Shown: positions 26,307-35,371 of the stretch, piece by piece
Position numbering within the stretch: the first letter of the stretch is position 1
Layout of the letters: the number at the start of each line of letters is the position of its first letter
Source: Nocardia asteroides
Lineage (GTDB): Bacteria; Actinomycetota; Actinomycetes; Mycobacteriales; Mycobacteriaceae
DNA length: 64,000 nt
Assembly (NCBI GenBank): GCA_019930625.1
Contig: CP082844.1
Location: 2,480,001 to 2,544,000, forward strand
Direction of reading: 5' to 3'
Translations under genes and position numbers: made by a program
The notes under the pieces: generated by a model
What the model was told of the DNA's origin: nothing
What the model saw: the letters and a program-made list of their open reading frames with translations, nothing else
Databases searched by the model: none

Positions 26307-26320
26307 TGAAACATGTTCCA
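26307..26320. promoter_or_regulatory. KstR operator between fadE26 and fdxD
   Basis: TGAAACATGTTCCA matches TNNAACNNGTTNNA at every fixed position, in the divergent promoter region. Confidence 0.85.
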
Positions 26321-26406
26321 GTATTGATAGTGAATCCCCCGATGACGCCGCGGTGGAGCGGATCGGCTTGTTACGCTTCCGCCAACGTGGTGGTAAAGGA
26401 GTTGCC

Positions 26407-26595
26407 ATGAAGATCAGTGTCGATCCGGACCAGTGCGAAGCTAACGGAATCTGTGTCGGAATCGCCCCCGACGTGTTCGAACTCGATGACGAGGACGTGC
26501 TGCACATCGCGAACGCCGACGTGCCCGACGATCGGCTCGCCGATGTCGAGGATGCCGTCGCGCAGTGCCCCAAGGCCGCGCTGCGGCTACAGTGA
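26407..26595 (+). CDS. fdxD: Ferredoxin FdxD-like
   Basis: The 62-aa acidic ferredoxin shows Cys residues in DPDQCEANGICVGIAP and AVAQCPKAAL, the pattern of a 3Fe-4S (single-cluster) ferredoxin. ATG 26407 follows AAAGGAG. It is the Rv3503c position, between fadE26 and hsd4A; the electron acceptor or donor partner is not proven, but steroid oxygenases such as CYP enzymes are plausible clients. Confidence 0.9.
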   Translation: MKISVDPDQCEANGICVGIAPDVFELDDEDVLHIANADVPDDRLADVEDAVAQCPKAALRLQ

Positions 26596-26613
26596 CCGAC
26601 CCTTGCCGTAAGT

Positions 26614-26627
26614 TGGAACACGTTCTA
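26614..26627. promoter_or_regulatory. KstR operator before hsd4A
   Basis: TGGAACACGTTCTA fits the consensus fully and lies 11 nt before the hsd4A start, separate from the fdxD promoter site. Confidence 0.82.
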
Positions 26628-26638
26628 GAGTCGGCCGC

Positions 26639-27541
26639 GTGAGCAATGATCTGAGCCTTGCGGGCCGAGTAGCGATCGTGACCGGCGGCGGAGCTGGACT
26701 TGGGCGGGCCGAAGCGCTCGCGCTCGCCGGGGCCGGCGCGTCGGTGGTGGTCAACGACCTCTCGGAGTCCGACGCCGTCGCCGACACGCTCGGTGAGATC
26801 CGGGCGCTCGGCGCCAAGGCGGAGTTCGTCGCGGGCAGCATCGCCGAGCGCGCGACCGCCGACGCGCTGATCCGCACCGCGCAGGAATCCTTCGGGTCGG
26901 TCGACATCGTGGTCAACAACGCGGGCATCACACGCGACCGGATGCTGTTCAACATGTCCGACGAGGACTTCGACGCGGTGCTCGCGGTGCACCTGCGCGG
27001 GCATTTCCTGTTGTCGCGCAATGCCGCCGCCTACTGGCGCGGCAAGTCGAAGCAGGCGGGCGCGCCGGTCTACGGCCGGCTGATCAACACCTCGTCGGAA
27101 GCGGGATTGCTCGGCCCGGAGGGGCAGGCGAACTACGGCGCCGCGAAGGCGGGCATCACTGCGCTGACCCTCTCGGCCGCGCGGGCACTGTCGCGCTACG
27201 GCGTGCGCGCCAACGCCATCGCGCCGCGTGCGCGCACCGCGATGACCGAGGCGGTGTTCAGTCCGGCCCCGGAAGGGAAGCCCGATCCGCTGTCGCCTGA
27301 GCACGTGGCACGACTGGTCGCCTACTTGGCCTCGCCTGCGGCGGATGCGGTCAACGGGCAGTTGTTCATCGTCTACGGGGGAATGGTGGCGCTCATGGCG
27401 GCGCCGGTCGTCGAGCGCCGATTCGACGCGGACGCGGGGCAGTGGTCGGCTCAGGACCTCGCCGACACGCTGGGCGGCTACTTCGCCGATCGTCCGGAGG
27501 GGCGGACCTTCTCGGCATCTTCGCTGATCGACCTGGGGTGA
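26639..27541 (+). CDS. hsd4A: Hsd4A-like short-chain dehydrogenase
   Basis: The 300-aa SDR starts at GTG 26639. The cofactor motif is VTGGGAGLGRAEALALAGAG, structural motif NNAG in DIVVNNAGITRDRM, and catalytic Ser and Tyr-X3-Lys in LINTSSEAGLLGPEGQANYG followed by AAKAG. Rv3502c (Hsd4A) is the homologue by position; it is a 17-beta-hydroxysteroid/side-chain 3-hydroxyacyl-CoA dehydrogenase of cholesterol beta-oxidation. It is the last gene before the mce4 promoter. Confidence 0.9.
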   Translation: MSNDLSLAGRVAIVTGGGAGLGRAEALALAGAGASVVVNDLSESDAVADTLGEIRALGAKAEFVAGSIAERATADALIRTAQESFGSVDIVVNNAGITRDRMLFNMSDEDFDAVLAVHLRGHFLLSRNAAAYWRGKSKQAGAPVYGRLINTSSEAGLLGPEGQANYGAAKAGITALTLSAARALSRYGVRANAIAPRARTAMTEAVFSPAPEGKPDPLSPEHVARLVAYLASPAADAVNGQLFIVYGGMVALMAAPVVERRFDADAGQWSAQDLADTLGGYFADRPEGRTFSASSLIDLG

Positions 27542-27545
27542 GCGG

Positions 27546-27561
27546 CGGCGGCTTGCCGCCG
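27546..27561 (+). terminator. Short GC hairpin after hsd4A
   Basis: CGGCGGC (27546-27552) and GCCGCCG (27555-27561) are fully complementary but separated by only 2 nt, so the innermost pairs cannot form. It follows the hsd4A stop by 4 nt. The rest of 27562-27743 holds nothing I recognise. Confidence 0.4.
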
Positions 27562-27743
27562 GTGTGCTACTGATCAAGTGTCCAGCTGTTGATCGGGGGA
27601 TCGGTGCTTGGTAGACATAGGGACGGGTTATGTCCTACCTCACAAAGGTGGGATCATTTCCCTCTGACACCGGTTTCAAATAAATACGCCGATTTTTCGA
27701 GAAACTGCACTTCAAAAGTGTGAAAAGTGCTTCCGGCAACACG

Positions 27744-27757
27744 GTGAACATGTTCTA
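27744..27757. promoter_or_regulatory. KstR-like operator upstream of mce4
   Basis: GTGAACATGTTCTA matches the KstR consensus except the first base (G for T). It lies 77 nt before the yrbE4A start. KstR is known to repress mce4 in related genera. Confidence 0.75.
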
Positions 27758-27834
27758 ATCGTACCGGCGGTGCGGCCACGGTGAAGATTCGCGCCGTGTT
27801 GCTGTATACGCCGGTTGAGCAAGGAGGATCGCGG

Positions 27835-28599
27835 ATGAACGAGGTCCTTGCCGTGCCGTTGCGGGCTGTCGGTGGCTTCTTCGAACTCACCGCCGATGTC
27901 GCACGTTCGAGCGTGCGCAGACCCTTTCAATGGCGGGAGTTCATCGACCAGTCCTGGTTCATCGCGCGGGTATCGATCGTGCCCACATTGCTGGTGGCCA
28001 TTCCGTTCACCGTTCTGGTGAGCTTCACGCTGAACATTCTGTTGCGGGAGATCGGCGCGGCCGATCTCAGTGGGGCAGGCGCCGCGTTCGGGTCGGTCAC
28101 CCAGGTCGGGCCGATCGTCACCGTGCTGATCGTCGCGGGGGCGGGCGCCACCGCGATCTGCGCCGATCTCGGCGCTCGCACGATCCGCGAGGAAATCGAC
28201 GCGATGCGGGTGCTCGGCATCAATCCGGTCCACCGCTTGGTGGTGCCCCGCGTGCTCGCCTCGATGTTCGTCGCGTTGATGCTCAACAGCCTGGTGTGCA
28301 CGATCGGCATCGTCGGCGGATTCCTGTTCTCGGTGTATTTGCAGGACGTGAACCCCGGTGCGTTCGTCAATGGCATCACGCTGCTCACCCATCTGCCCGA
28401 GCTGATCATTTCGGAGGTGAAAGCCGGGTTGTTCGGGCTGATCGCCGGACTGGTCGCCTGCTATCTGGGCCTGAATGTCAGAGGTGGACCCAAGAGTGTC
28501 GGTGATGCGGTGAATCAGACCGTAGTCTTCGCTTTTATGGCCCTGTTCGTCGTGAACGTGGTGGTCACCGCCGTCGGCATCAAGTTCACGGTGCGGTGA
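27835..28599 (+). CDS. yrbE4A: YrbE4A permease subunit
   Basis: The 254-aa protein (same length as Rv3501c) starts at ATG 27835 with AAGGAGG 8 nt upstream. It is a MlaE/YrbE family integral membrane protein with about five or six hydrophobic segments and the conserved loop EEIDAMRVLGINPVHRLVVP. With YrbE4B it forms the inner-membrane permease of the Mce4 steroid importer, energised by the MceG ATPase encoded elsewhere. Confidence 0.95.
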   Translation: MNEVLAVPLRAVGGFFELTADVARSSVRRPFQWREFIDQSWFIARVSIVPTLLVAIPFTVLVSFTLNILLREIGAADLSGAGAAFGSVTQVGPIVTVLIVAGAGATAICADLGARTIREEIDAMRVLGINPVHRLVVPRVLASMFVALMLNSLVCTIGIVGGFLFSVYLQDVNPGAFVNGITLLTHLPELIISEVKAGLFGLIAGLVACYLGLNVRGGPKSVGDAVNQTVVFAFMALFVVNVVVTAVGIKFTVR

Positions 28600-28603
28600 C
28601 GCG

Positions 28604-29455
28604 ATGGCCTTCGTAATCGAATCCCGCTTTCCCCGCACCATCCGGCGGATGCGCCGGATGTCGGACTCGCTCGATTCGGTGGGCAAGCACGCCGTGTTCT
28701 ATGCCCAGGCGATCGGTTCCATTCCGCGGGCGCTGCTGCACTATCGCACCGAGACCATCCGGTTGATCGCCGAAATCAGCATGGGTAGCGGCGCGCTGGC
28801 GGTGATCGGCGGCACGGTGGTGATCGTCGGGTTCCTCACCCTCTTCGCGGGCGGCACCATCGCCGTGCAGGGCTACAGTTCACTGGGCAATATCGGCGTC
28901 GAGGCGCTGACCGGCTTCTTCGCCGCGTTCATCAACGTCCGCATCGCGGCGCCGGTGATCTCCGGCATCGGCCTGGCCGCCACCATCGGGGCAGGCGCCA
29001 CCGCGCAGTTGGGCGCGATGCGGGTCGCCGAGGAGATCGACGCGCTGGAGTCGATGGCGATCCGGCCGGTGCCCTACCTGGTCGGCACCCGCGTGCTGGC
29101 CGGGATGATCGCGATCGTCCCGCTCTACGCGCTCGCGGTGATCGCCTCGTTCCTGGCCAGCCGGTTCGCCACCGTGGTGATCTACGGGCAGTCGGCGGGC
29201 GTCTACGACCACTACTTCTCCACGTTCCTCATCCCCAGCGACATCCTCTGGTCGTTCGCCCAGGCGATCTTCATGGCCTTGGCGGTCATGATGATCCACA
29301 CCTACTACGGCTACAACGCCGCGGGCGGGCCGGTCGGCGTGGGTGTCGCGGTGGGCAACGCGGTGCGGGCCTCGCTGGTCGCGGTGGTCACGGTGACGCT
29401 GCTGATCTCGCTGGCCATCTACGGCACCTCCGGCAACTTCCATCTCTCCGGATAA
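28604..29455 (+). CDS. yrbE4B: YrbE4B permease subunit
   Basis: The 283-aa second MlaE-type permease starts 4 nt after yrbE4A. The signature loop is RVAEEIDALESMAIRPVPYL and the C-terminal half is hydrophobic. It is the partner of YrbE4A; the two provide the membrane channel for Mce4A-F. Confidence 0.95.
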   Translation: MAFVIESRFPRTIRRMRRMSDSLDSVGKHAVFYAQAIGSIPRALLHYRTETIRLIAEISMGSGALAVIGGTVVIVGFLTLFAGGTIAVQGYSSLGNIGVEALTGFFAAFINVRIAAPVISGIGLAATIGAGATAQLGAMRVAEEIDALESMAIRPVPYLVGTRVLAGMIAIVPLYALAVIASFLASRFATVVIYGQSAGVYDHYFSTFLIPSDILWSFAQAIFMALAVMMIHTYYGYNAAGGPVGVGVAVGNAVRASLVAVVTVTLLISLAIYGTSGNFHLSG

Positions 29456-29460
29456 GCGAC

Positions 29461-30675
29461 ATGGCGGAATCGAAGCAAACAGACAGCCGCCTTCTGCGGG
29501 CGCTGCGCGGCGGGCTCGGCCTGAAACTGGCCGGGGCCGCGATGGTGCTCGCGCTGGTCGCCGTCGTAACGGTCGCGATGATCATGTTCGTCGGCGGATT
29601 CACGTCCACGGCCACCGTGACGGTGGACGCGCCGCGCAGCGGCCTGGTGCTGGACCCGGACGCCAAGGTGAAGGTCCGCGGGGTCGAGATCGGGCGCGTC
29701 GCGTCCGTCGACCACACCGCCGAAGGCGCCAGGTTGAAGCTGGCCCTCGATCCGGAACTGCTGAAACTGGTGCCGTCCAACGCGGACGTCGACATCAGGT
29801 CCACCACGGTGTTCGGCGCGAAGTACGTCAACTTCGTCGTGCCGCCGCAGCCGTCGACGAAATCGCTGCAACCGGGCGCGGTCGTCACGGCGCAGCGGGT
29901 GACCGTCGAGTTCAACACGCTGTTTCAGCACCTGTCCGACGTGCTCGCCCAGATCGAGCCGGAGAAGCTGAACGCCACGCTGTCCGCACTGGGCACCGCC
30001 CTGCAGGGACGCGGCGAGAAGCTGGGCGAACTGCTCGAGCGCAGCGATGCCTACCTGCGCGACATCAACCCGTATCTGCCCACGCTGCAACAGGATCTGG
30101 CGAAGACCGGCGAGGTCACCGACCTGTACGCCGACACGGTGAACGACCTGCTGCGCACGGTGGACAACTTCCGGGTCACCGGCAACACCCTGACCCAGGA
30201 GCAGGACAGCCTGGACAACGTCCTGGTGAATCTCATCGGGCTGGCCGACACCACCGGTTCGGTGCTGCGCGAGAACGAGAACCAACTCGGCACGGCGCTG
30301 GACCTGCTGCGCCCGACCACCGGACTGCTGGAGGAGTACGCGCCCGCGCTGTACTGCCTGATCGGCGGCCTCGGCAAGGCGCTTCCGCTGGGTGAGGCGG
30401 TCTTCGGCGGTCTGCAGGAGGGCGTCGCGCTCAACACCGGCTTCATGTACGGCGCGAAGCCCTACACCTATCCGGAGGATCTGCCCAAGGTCAACGCGAC
30501 CGGCGGTCCGCAGTGCGCCGGCCTGCTGGACCGCGAGCCGGGCAGCCACGCCGACTACGTCGTCACCGATACCTCGGAGGGACTCGTGTACACACCGTCG
30601 ACGACGCTGACGGTCAACCCACCGAAGATCTTCCAGCTCCTGTTCGCCGGACTACCGGGGGTGCCGCGCCCGTGA
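29461..30675 (+). CDS. mce4A: Mce4A substrate-binding protein
   Basis: The 404-aa protein has an N-terminal hydrophobic anchor (about residues 22-48), then the MCE domain beginning STATVTVDAPRSGLVLDPDA and KVRGVEIGRVASVDH, then a long helical region and a DUF3407-type tail. Six Mce proteins assemble as a needle-like hexamer that carries sterol across the cell envelope. It overlaps mce4B by 4 nt. Confidence 0.95.
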   Translation: MAESKQTDSRLLRALRGGLGLKLAGAAMVLALVAVVTVAMIMFVGGFTSTATVTVDAPRSGLVLDPDAKVKVRGVEIGRVASVDHTAEGARLKLALDPELLKLVPSNADVDIRSTTVFGAKYVNFVVPPQPSTKSLQPGAVVTAQRVTVEFNTLFQHLSDVLAQIEPEKLNATLSALGTALQGRGEKLGELLERSDAYLRDINPYLPTLQQDLAKTGEVTDLYADTVNDLLRTVDNFRVTGNTLTQEQDSLDNVLVNLIGLADTTGSVLRENENQLGTALDLLRPTTGLLEEYAPALYCLIGGLGKALPLGEAVFGGLQEGVALNTGFMYGAKPYTYPEDLPKVNATGGPQCAGLLDREPGSHADYVVTDTSEGLVYTPSTTLTVNPPKIFQLLFAGLPGVPRP

Positions 30676-31700
30676 GGAACACCGCGACGACCGTCAAGCT
30701 GGCCATTTTCACGCTGGTGATGACGCTGATCTTCGCCGGCTTGGCGGTCGTCTTCAGCCAGATGCGCTTCGCGCGGGAGAACGGCTACCACGCCGTGTTC
30801 ACCAGCTCATCGGGCATGCTGCCCGGCGCGAAGGTGCGCATCGCGGGCGTGCCGGTCGGCTCGGTCACTTCCGTGCGGGTCGGCAAGGACTATCTGGCGC
30901 ACGTCGAGTTCGACGTCGACCGCGAGTACCGGCTGCTCACCAGCACCCGCGCGGCGATCAAATACGAGAACCTGGTCGGCGACCGATATCTCGAGCTGGC
31001 GGAGGGGCCGGGCTCGAACCGCGTGCTACAGCCCGGCGGGACCATCACCAAGGAACAGACCGCGCCGGCACTCGATCTCGACATGCTGCTCGGCGGGTTC
31101 CGTCCGCTGCTGCGCGGCCTGGATCCCGGCCAGGTCAACGACCTGACCAACGCCTTGCTCCAGATCTTCCAGGGCCAAGGCGGCACGCTGGTGTCCTTGC
31201 TCAACAGCGGCGGCTCGTTCGCCAAGACGCTGGCCGGCCGGGACGCGCTGATCGGCAGCGTGATCGACAACCTGAACACCGTCCTGCAGACCATCGATCA
31301 GCGCGGTGACCAGTTCGCCACCACGATCGCCGAGTTGCAGCGCCTGATCAGCGGCTTGGCGGCCGACAAGGACCAGATCGGCGACGCCATCCCGCGGATC
31401 GCCGGGGCCACCGGCGATCTCACCGACTTGCTCGCCCAGGCCCGTCCCGACCTGCAGGGCACCATCGAGCAGACCGGACGCCTCGCGACCAACCTCGACG
31501 CCGGGTCCGACACCGTCGAGTGGGTGCTGCAGCGGCTGCCCGAGACCTATCGGCAGCTGATTCGCATCGGCTCCTACGGTTCGTTCCTCCAGCTCTACGT
31601 CTGCTCGACGAACTTCCTGGTGGACGGCCCGAACGGACAGACGATGAAGATCAACATGCCCGGGGCGCAGACGACCGGAAGGTGTGCGGACAACCGATGA
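30672..31700 (+). CDS. mce4B: Mce4B substrate-binding protein
   Basis: The 342-aa protein starts at the GTG overlapping the mce4A stop. It has an N-terminal membrane anchor (FTLVMTLIFAGLAVVFSQM), the MCE domain (SSGMLPGAKVRIAGVPVGSV) and a helical C-terminal half with heptad-like spacing. It is one of the six MCE subunits of the Mce4 sterol importer and overlaps mce4C by 4 nt, so translation is coupled. Confidence 0.93.
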   Translation: MRNTATTVKLAIFTLVMTLIFAGLAVVFSQMRFARENGYHAVFTSSSGMLPGAKVRIAGVPVGSVTSVRVGKDYLAHVEFDVDREYRLLTSTRAAIKYENLVGDRYLELAEGPGSNRVLQPGGTITKEQTAPALDLDMLLGGFRPLLRGLDPGQVNDLTNALLQIFQGQGGTLVSLLNSGGSFAKTLAGRDALIGSVIDNLNTVLQTIDQRGDQFATTIAELQRLISGLAADKDQIGDAIPRIAGATGDLTDLLAQARPDLQGTIEQTGRLATNLDAGSDTVEWVLQRLPETYRQLIRIGSYGSFLQLYVCSTNFLVDGPNGQTMKINMPGAQTTGRCADNR

Positions 31701-32758
31701 ACGAGCAGCGATCACCCGCCATCACCATCGGCATCGTCGGCATCGTGCTTGCGGTGGCGGTGGCGCTGTCGGCACTGCAATTCGACCGGCTGCCGTTCAT
31801 CCGTTCCGGCGCCACGTTCACCGCCTACTTCGCCGACGCGGGCGGACTGCTGCCCGGCGACGCGGTCCAGGTCGCGGGCGTGCGGTCCGGGCGGGTCGAG
31901 GACGTCAGCCTGGACGGCGCGAAAGTGCTCGTCCGGTTCACCCTCGCGGAATCGATCGTGCTGGGGGAGAAGACCTCCGCGGCGATCAAGACCAACACGG
32001 TGCTCGGACGCAAGTCGCTGGAGGTGACGCCGTCCGGCCCCGGCGCGCTGCGCGCCGACGACACCATCCCGCTCGACCGCACCACCTCGCCGTATTCGCT
32101 CAACGAGGCGTTGAGCGACTTGGCCGGCACGGTGCACGGCCTGGACATGGAGCGGGTCGACCAGACGCTCGACGCGCTCTCGGCGACGTTCGCCGACACG
32201 CCGGCGCCGCTGCGCTCGGCGCTCGACGGTGTCACCGCGCTGTCGCGCAGCATCAACGCGCGCGACCAGGCGCTGTCGGATCTGTTGCGCCGGGCGCAGA
32301 ACGTGACCAAGATCCTCGCCGACCGCGGCAACCAGATCAACGCGCTGCTGCTGGACGGCAACGAGCTGCTCGGCGAGCTGGACCGGCGGCGTACCGCGCT
32401 GGGACAGCTGATCGTGTACGTCAACGGGCTCGCCCAGCAGCTGTCCGGCTTGGTCGCCGACAACGAGGCGCAGCTCGAGCCCGCTCTGGACAAGCTGAAC
32501 TCGGTGCTGGCGCTGTTGCAGCGCAACAAGCAGAACCTCGCCGACGCACTGGTCGGGCTCGGCCCGTTCGCGGCGGCGCTCGGCGAGCAGGTCGGCAGCG
32601 GCCCGTACTTCCAGGCGTACGTGATCAACGCCGCGAGCAAGACGCTGCAACCTCTGGTGGACGCGCTGGTGTGGCCGCAGCACCTGCCGCACGATCTGCA
32701 GAGCTACCTCACGCCGCCCCCGTCGATCGAACCCGCGATACAGGAGCCGCCGCGATGA
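31697..32758 (+). CDS. mce4C: Mce4C substrate-binding protein
   Basis: The 353-aa protein starts at ATG 31697 inside the mce4B stop. It has an N-terminal anchor (GIVGIVLAVAVALSALQF), an MCE domain (ADAGGLLPGDAVQVAGVRSG) and a long alpha-helical region rich in Leu, Gln and Asn. It is a subunit of the Mce4 importer. Unlike its neighbours it is followed not by a direct overlap with the next mce gene but by an 82-nt interval. Confidence 0.93.
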   Translation: MNEQRSPAITIGIVGIVLAVAVALSALQFDRLPFIRSGATFTAYFADAGGLLPGDAVQVAGVRSGRVEDVSLDGAKVLVRFTLAESIVLGEKTSAAIKTNTVLGRKSLEVTPSGPGALRADDTIPLDRTTSPYSLNEALSDLAGTVHGLDMERVDQTLDALSATFADTPAPLRSALDGVTALSRSINARDQALSDLLRRAQNVTKILADRGNQINALLLDGNELLGELDRRRTALGQLIVYVNGLAQQLSGLVADNEAQLEPALDKLNSVLALLQRNKQNLADALVGLGPFAAALGEQVGSGPYFQAYVINAASKTLQPLVDALVWPQHLPHDLQSYLTPPPSIEPAIQEPPR

Positions 32759-32853
32759 GTGGGCACAACCCGTCCATCCTTCACCCGTCGCGAGCCGACG
32801 ACCGACCGGCCCCGACGACAGGGGAGTCGCGTCCGGGGGGATGCGCATGCTGA
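32755..32853 (+). other. Small reading frame bridging mce4C and mce4D
   Basis: A 32-codon frame starts at an ATG overlapping the mce4C stop and ends inside the start of mce4D, so it exactly fills the 82-nt interval. The peptide is proline- and charge-rich with no known domain. A run of six G at 32835-32840 just before the mce4D ATG means one extra G would fuse it in frame to mce4D. It is either a coupling leader peptide or the N-terminus of mce4D split by an indel. Confidence 0.35.
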
Positions 32854-34121
32854 GCGTCGTACGGAAACTGCCCCGATGGGCGCTGGTGGTGGCCGGGGTC
32901 GTGGTCGCCGCGCTGGTGGTCGCCGTCGCGTGGAACGGCATAACCCGGATCGGGACCACCAAGGTCACCGCCTACTTCCCGTCCACCTCCGGCCTGTACG
33001 CCGGTGACGACGTGCGGGTCCTCGGCGTCCAGGTCGGCCGGATCGACTCGATCGAACCCGGCCCCGACCGGGTGAAGGTGACCATGACCCTCGATCGCGG
33101 TGTCGATGTCCCCGCCGACCCCAAAGCGGTGATCATCTCGCCTTCGCTGGTGTCGGCGCGCTTCATCCAGCTCGCGCCCGCCTACACCGGCGGCCCGAAG
33201 CTGACCGACGGCGGCGTTATCCCGATCGAGCACACCGCGGTGCCGGTCGAGTGGGACGACATCAAGGCCGAGTTGTCCAAGCTCGCCACCGCTTTGGGGC
33301 CGGTCGGTGACGACAAGCAGGGTTCGTTCGGCCGGTTCGTCGACACCGCCGCCGAGAACCTCGACGGCAACGGACAGCGGTTCCGCGACACCCTACGAGA
33401 ACTGTCGGCCACGCTGAGCACGCTCTCGGACGGTCGCACCGACCTGTTCGGCACCGTGCGCAACCTGCAGAAGTTCGTCGAGGTGCTGTCGGCGAGCAAC
33501 GAGCAGATCGTGCAGTTCGGCGGGCGGCTGGCGTCGGTGTCCTCGGTGCTGGCCGGCGTCTCGGCCGATCTCGGCGCCGGGCTGGACAATCTGGACACGG
33601 CGATAGTCGACGTGCGCCGTTTCATCGACGGCAGCGGCGCCGAACTCACCGAGGGTGTGCAGCGGCTGGCCGACGCCACCCAGGTACTGGTCGACAAGCG
33701 GCCGGAACTGGAACGGGTCCTGCACTCCGGCCCGACCGCGCTGGTGAACTTCTACCAGATCTACAAGCCGGCCCAAGGCACCCTGACCGGCGCGATCGCG
33801 TTGAACAACCCCGCCGATCCGCTCGGCTTCCTCTGTGGTTCGGTCCGCGCGCTGGAGACCAACGACTCCGATCGCAGCGCCGACCTCTGCGCGCAGTACC
33901 TGGCGCCCGTGATCAACAGCCTGAGCATGAACTACGTGCCGATCATGACGAACCCGGCCAGCGGCGTCACCGCCTTCCCCGACCAACTGGTGTACACCGA
34001 TCCCAGCCTGGCCGGGCGGGTCGAGAGCCAGACCCCGGCGCAGCCGCAGCCCGCTCCGGTGCGCGTGCCGGACGGCATCGCCGGGCTGGCGATCCCGGGG
34101 CTGACAGGAGGAGTGCGATGA
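32841..34121 (+). CDS. mce4D: Mce4D substrate-binding protein
   Basis: The protein has 426 aa from ATG 32841 (a second ATG is at 32847). N-terminal anchor ALVVAGVVVAALVVAVAW, MCE domain (SGLYAGDDVRVLGVQVGRID), helical middle, and a proline-rich C-terminus. It is a subunit of the Mce4 importer. The true start may lie upstream if the preceding 32-codon frame belongs to it; otherwise there is no overlap with mce4C, unlike the rest of the operon. Confidence 0.92.
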   Translation: MRMLSVVRKLPRWALVVAGVVVAALVVAVAWNGITRIGTTKVTAYFPSTSGLYAGDDVRVLGVQVGRIDSIEPGPDRVKVTMTLDRGVDVPADPKAVIISPSLVSARFIQLAPAYTGGPKLTDGGVIPIEHTAVPVEWDDIKAELSKLATALGPVGDDKQGSFGRFVDTAAENLDGNGQRFRDTLRELSATLSTLSDGRTDLFGTVRNLQKFVEVLSASNEQIVQFGGRLASVSSVLAGVSADLGAGLDNLDTAIVDVRRFIDGSGAELTEGVQRLADATQVLVDKRPELERVLHSGPTALVNFYQIYKPAQGTLTGAIALNNPADPLGFLCGSVRALETNDSDRSADLCAQYLAPVINSLSMNYVPIMTNPASGVTAFPDQLVYTDPSLAGRVESQTPAQPQPAPVRVPDGIAGLAIPGLTGGVR

Positions 34122-35371
34122 TGCCGACGCGGCGAATGCGCCGCACCGCCGCCGTCGCGGTGGGGCTGGCGGTGGCGCTCGGCGTCTGCGGCTGTGAGTG
34201 GGACGGCCTGAACTCGCTGCCAATGCCCGGCACCGAGGGCACCGCACCCGGCTCCTACCAGGTGCGCATCCAGATGCCGAACGTGACCACACTGACCAGG
34301 AACTCGCCGGTCCGGGTGCACGACGTGACGGTCGGCACCGTCTCGAAGATCGAGGTGGAGGACTGGCACGCGCTGGTCACCGTGACGCTCAACCCGGACG
34401 TGCACCTGCCCGCCAACGCGGTCGCGAAGATCGGTCAGACGAGTCTGCTGGGATCCAACCATCTCGAGCTCTCCGCCCCGGTCGATCAGCCGCCGGAAGG
34501 GCGGTTGCGGGCGGGCGACGTCATCCCGCTGGCGCGGGCCGGAACGTTCCCGACCACCGAGCAGGTGTTGTCCTCGCTGTCGGTGGTGCTCAACGGCGGT
34601 GGCGTCGCACAGCTGGAAACCATCACCCGGGAACTCAATTCCGCGCTCACCGGGCGGGAGGAGGCCATCCGGGACCTGCTGCCGCAGCTCGACGCGCTGA
34701 CCACGAACCTGGATCGCCAGACCGGCGACATCATCGCCGCCATGAGCGGACTGGACCGGCTCGGTGGCCAGCTCGCCGAGCAGCGTGACGTGGTGGCGGC
34801 GGCCATCGAGCAGATCCATCCGGCGTTGACCGTGCTGGCCGACCGCAGGGCGAACATCACCAGGGCGCTCAGCGCGCTGGGCGAGCTGAGCGACGTAGTC
34901 CGGCGCATCGTCGACGCCAGCGGCAACGACCTGAAGGCCAATCTGCGCAGCCTCGTGCCTGCGCTGAAGTCGCTGTCGGATACGGGCGGCAACCTGACCG
35001 AGGCGCTGAAGATCCTGGCCACCTTCCCCTTCCCGATGAAGAATCTGGACCACGCGATCAAGGGCGATTACCTCAACCTGTTCATGACCGTGGACATCAC
35101 CGGACGCCGCCTGGATTCGAACTTCCTGACCGGAACGCCGCTGGGCGGGCGGTTCGGCGGGGTGGAAGGCGCCCTCGGCAGCTTCGCGCCCGGCACGGCC
35201 GCGCAGAACGGCGACCCGGCCACCGGGCCGCTGCAGGCGCCGCCGCCCGCGGAGAGCCAGCCCGCTCCGACCATTCCTGGTCTGCCGCCGATACCCGGCC
35301 TGCCCGCCATTCCCGGGCTGACCGTGCCCTTGCCGGGCAACTCCGCGCCACAAGGGGGTCCGGGACAGTGA
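34118..35371 (+). CDS. mce4E: Mce4E lipoprotein (LprN-type)
   Basis: The 417-aa MCE protein has a lipoprotein signal: hydrophobic stretch AVAVGLAVALGVCGCEWDG with the lipobox Cys near residue 26, so it is expected to be lipid-anchored. The MCE domain follows (NSPVRVHDVTVGTVSKIEVE), and the C-terminus is a Pro/Gly-rich repeat (IPGLPPIPGLPAIPGL). The E position of mce operons regularly encodes the lipoprotein subunit. It overlaps mce4D and mce4F. Confidence 0.93.
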   Translation: MMPTRRMRRTAAVAVGLAVALGVCGCEWDGLNSLPMPGTEGTAPGSYQVRIQMPNVTTLTRNSPVRVHDVTVGTVSKIEVEDWHALVTVTLNPDVHLPANAVAKIGQTSLLGSNHLELSAPVDQPPEGRLRAGDVIPLARAGTFPTTEQVLSSLSVVLNGGGVAQLETITRELNSALTGREEAIRDLLPQLDALTTNLDRQTGDIIAAMSGLDRLGGQLAEQRDVVAAAIEQIHPALTVLADRRANITRALSALGELSDVVRRIVDASGNDLKANLRSLVPALKSLSDTGGNLTEALKILATFPFPMKNLDHAIKGDYLNLFMTVDITGRRLDSNFLTGTPLGGRFGGVEGALGSFAPGTAAQNGDPATGPLQAPPPAESQPAPTIPGLPPIPGLPAIPGLTVPLPGNSAPQGGPGQ

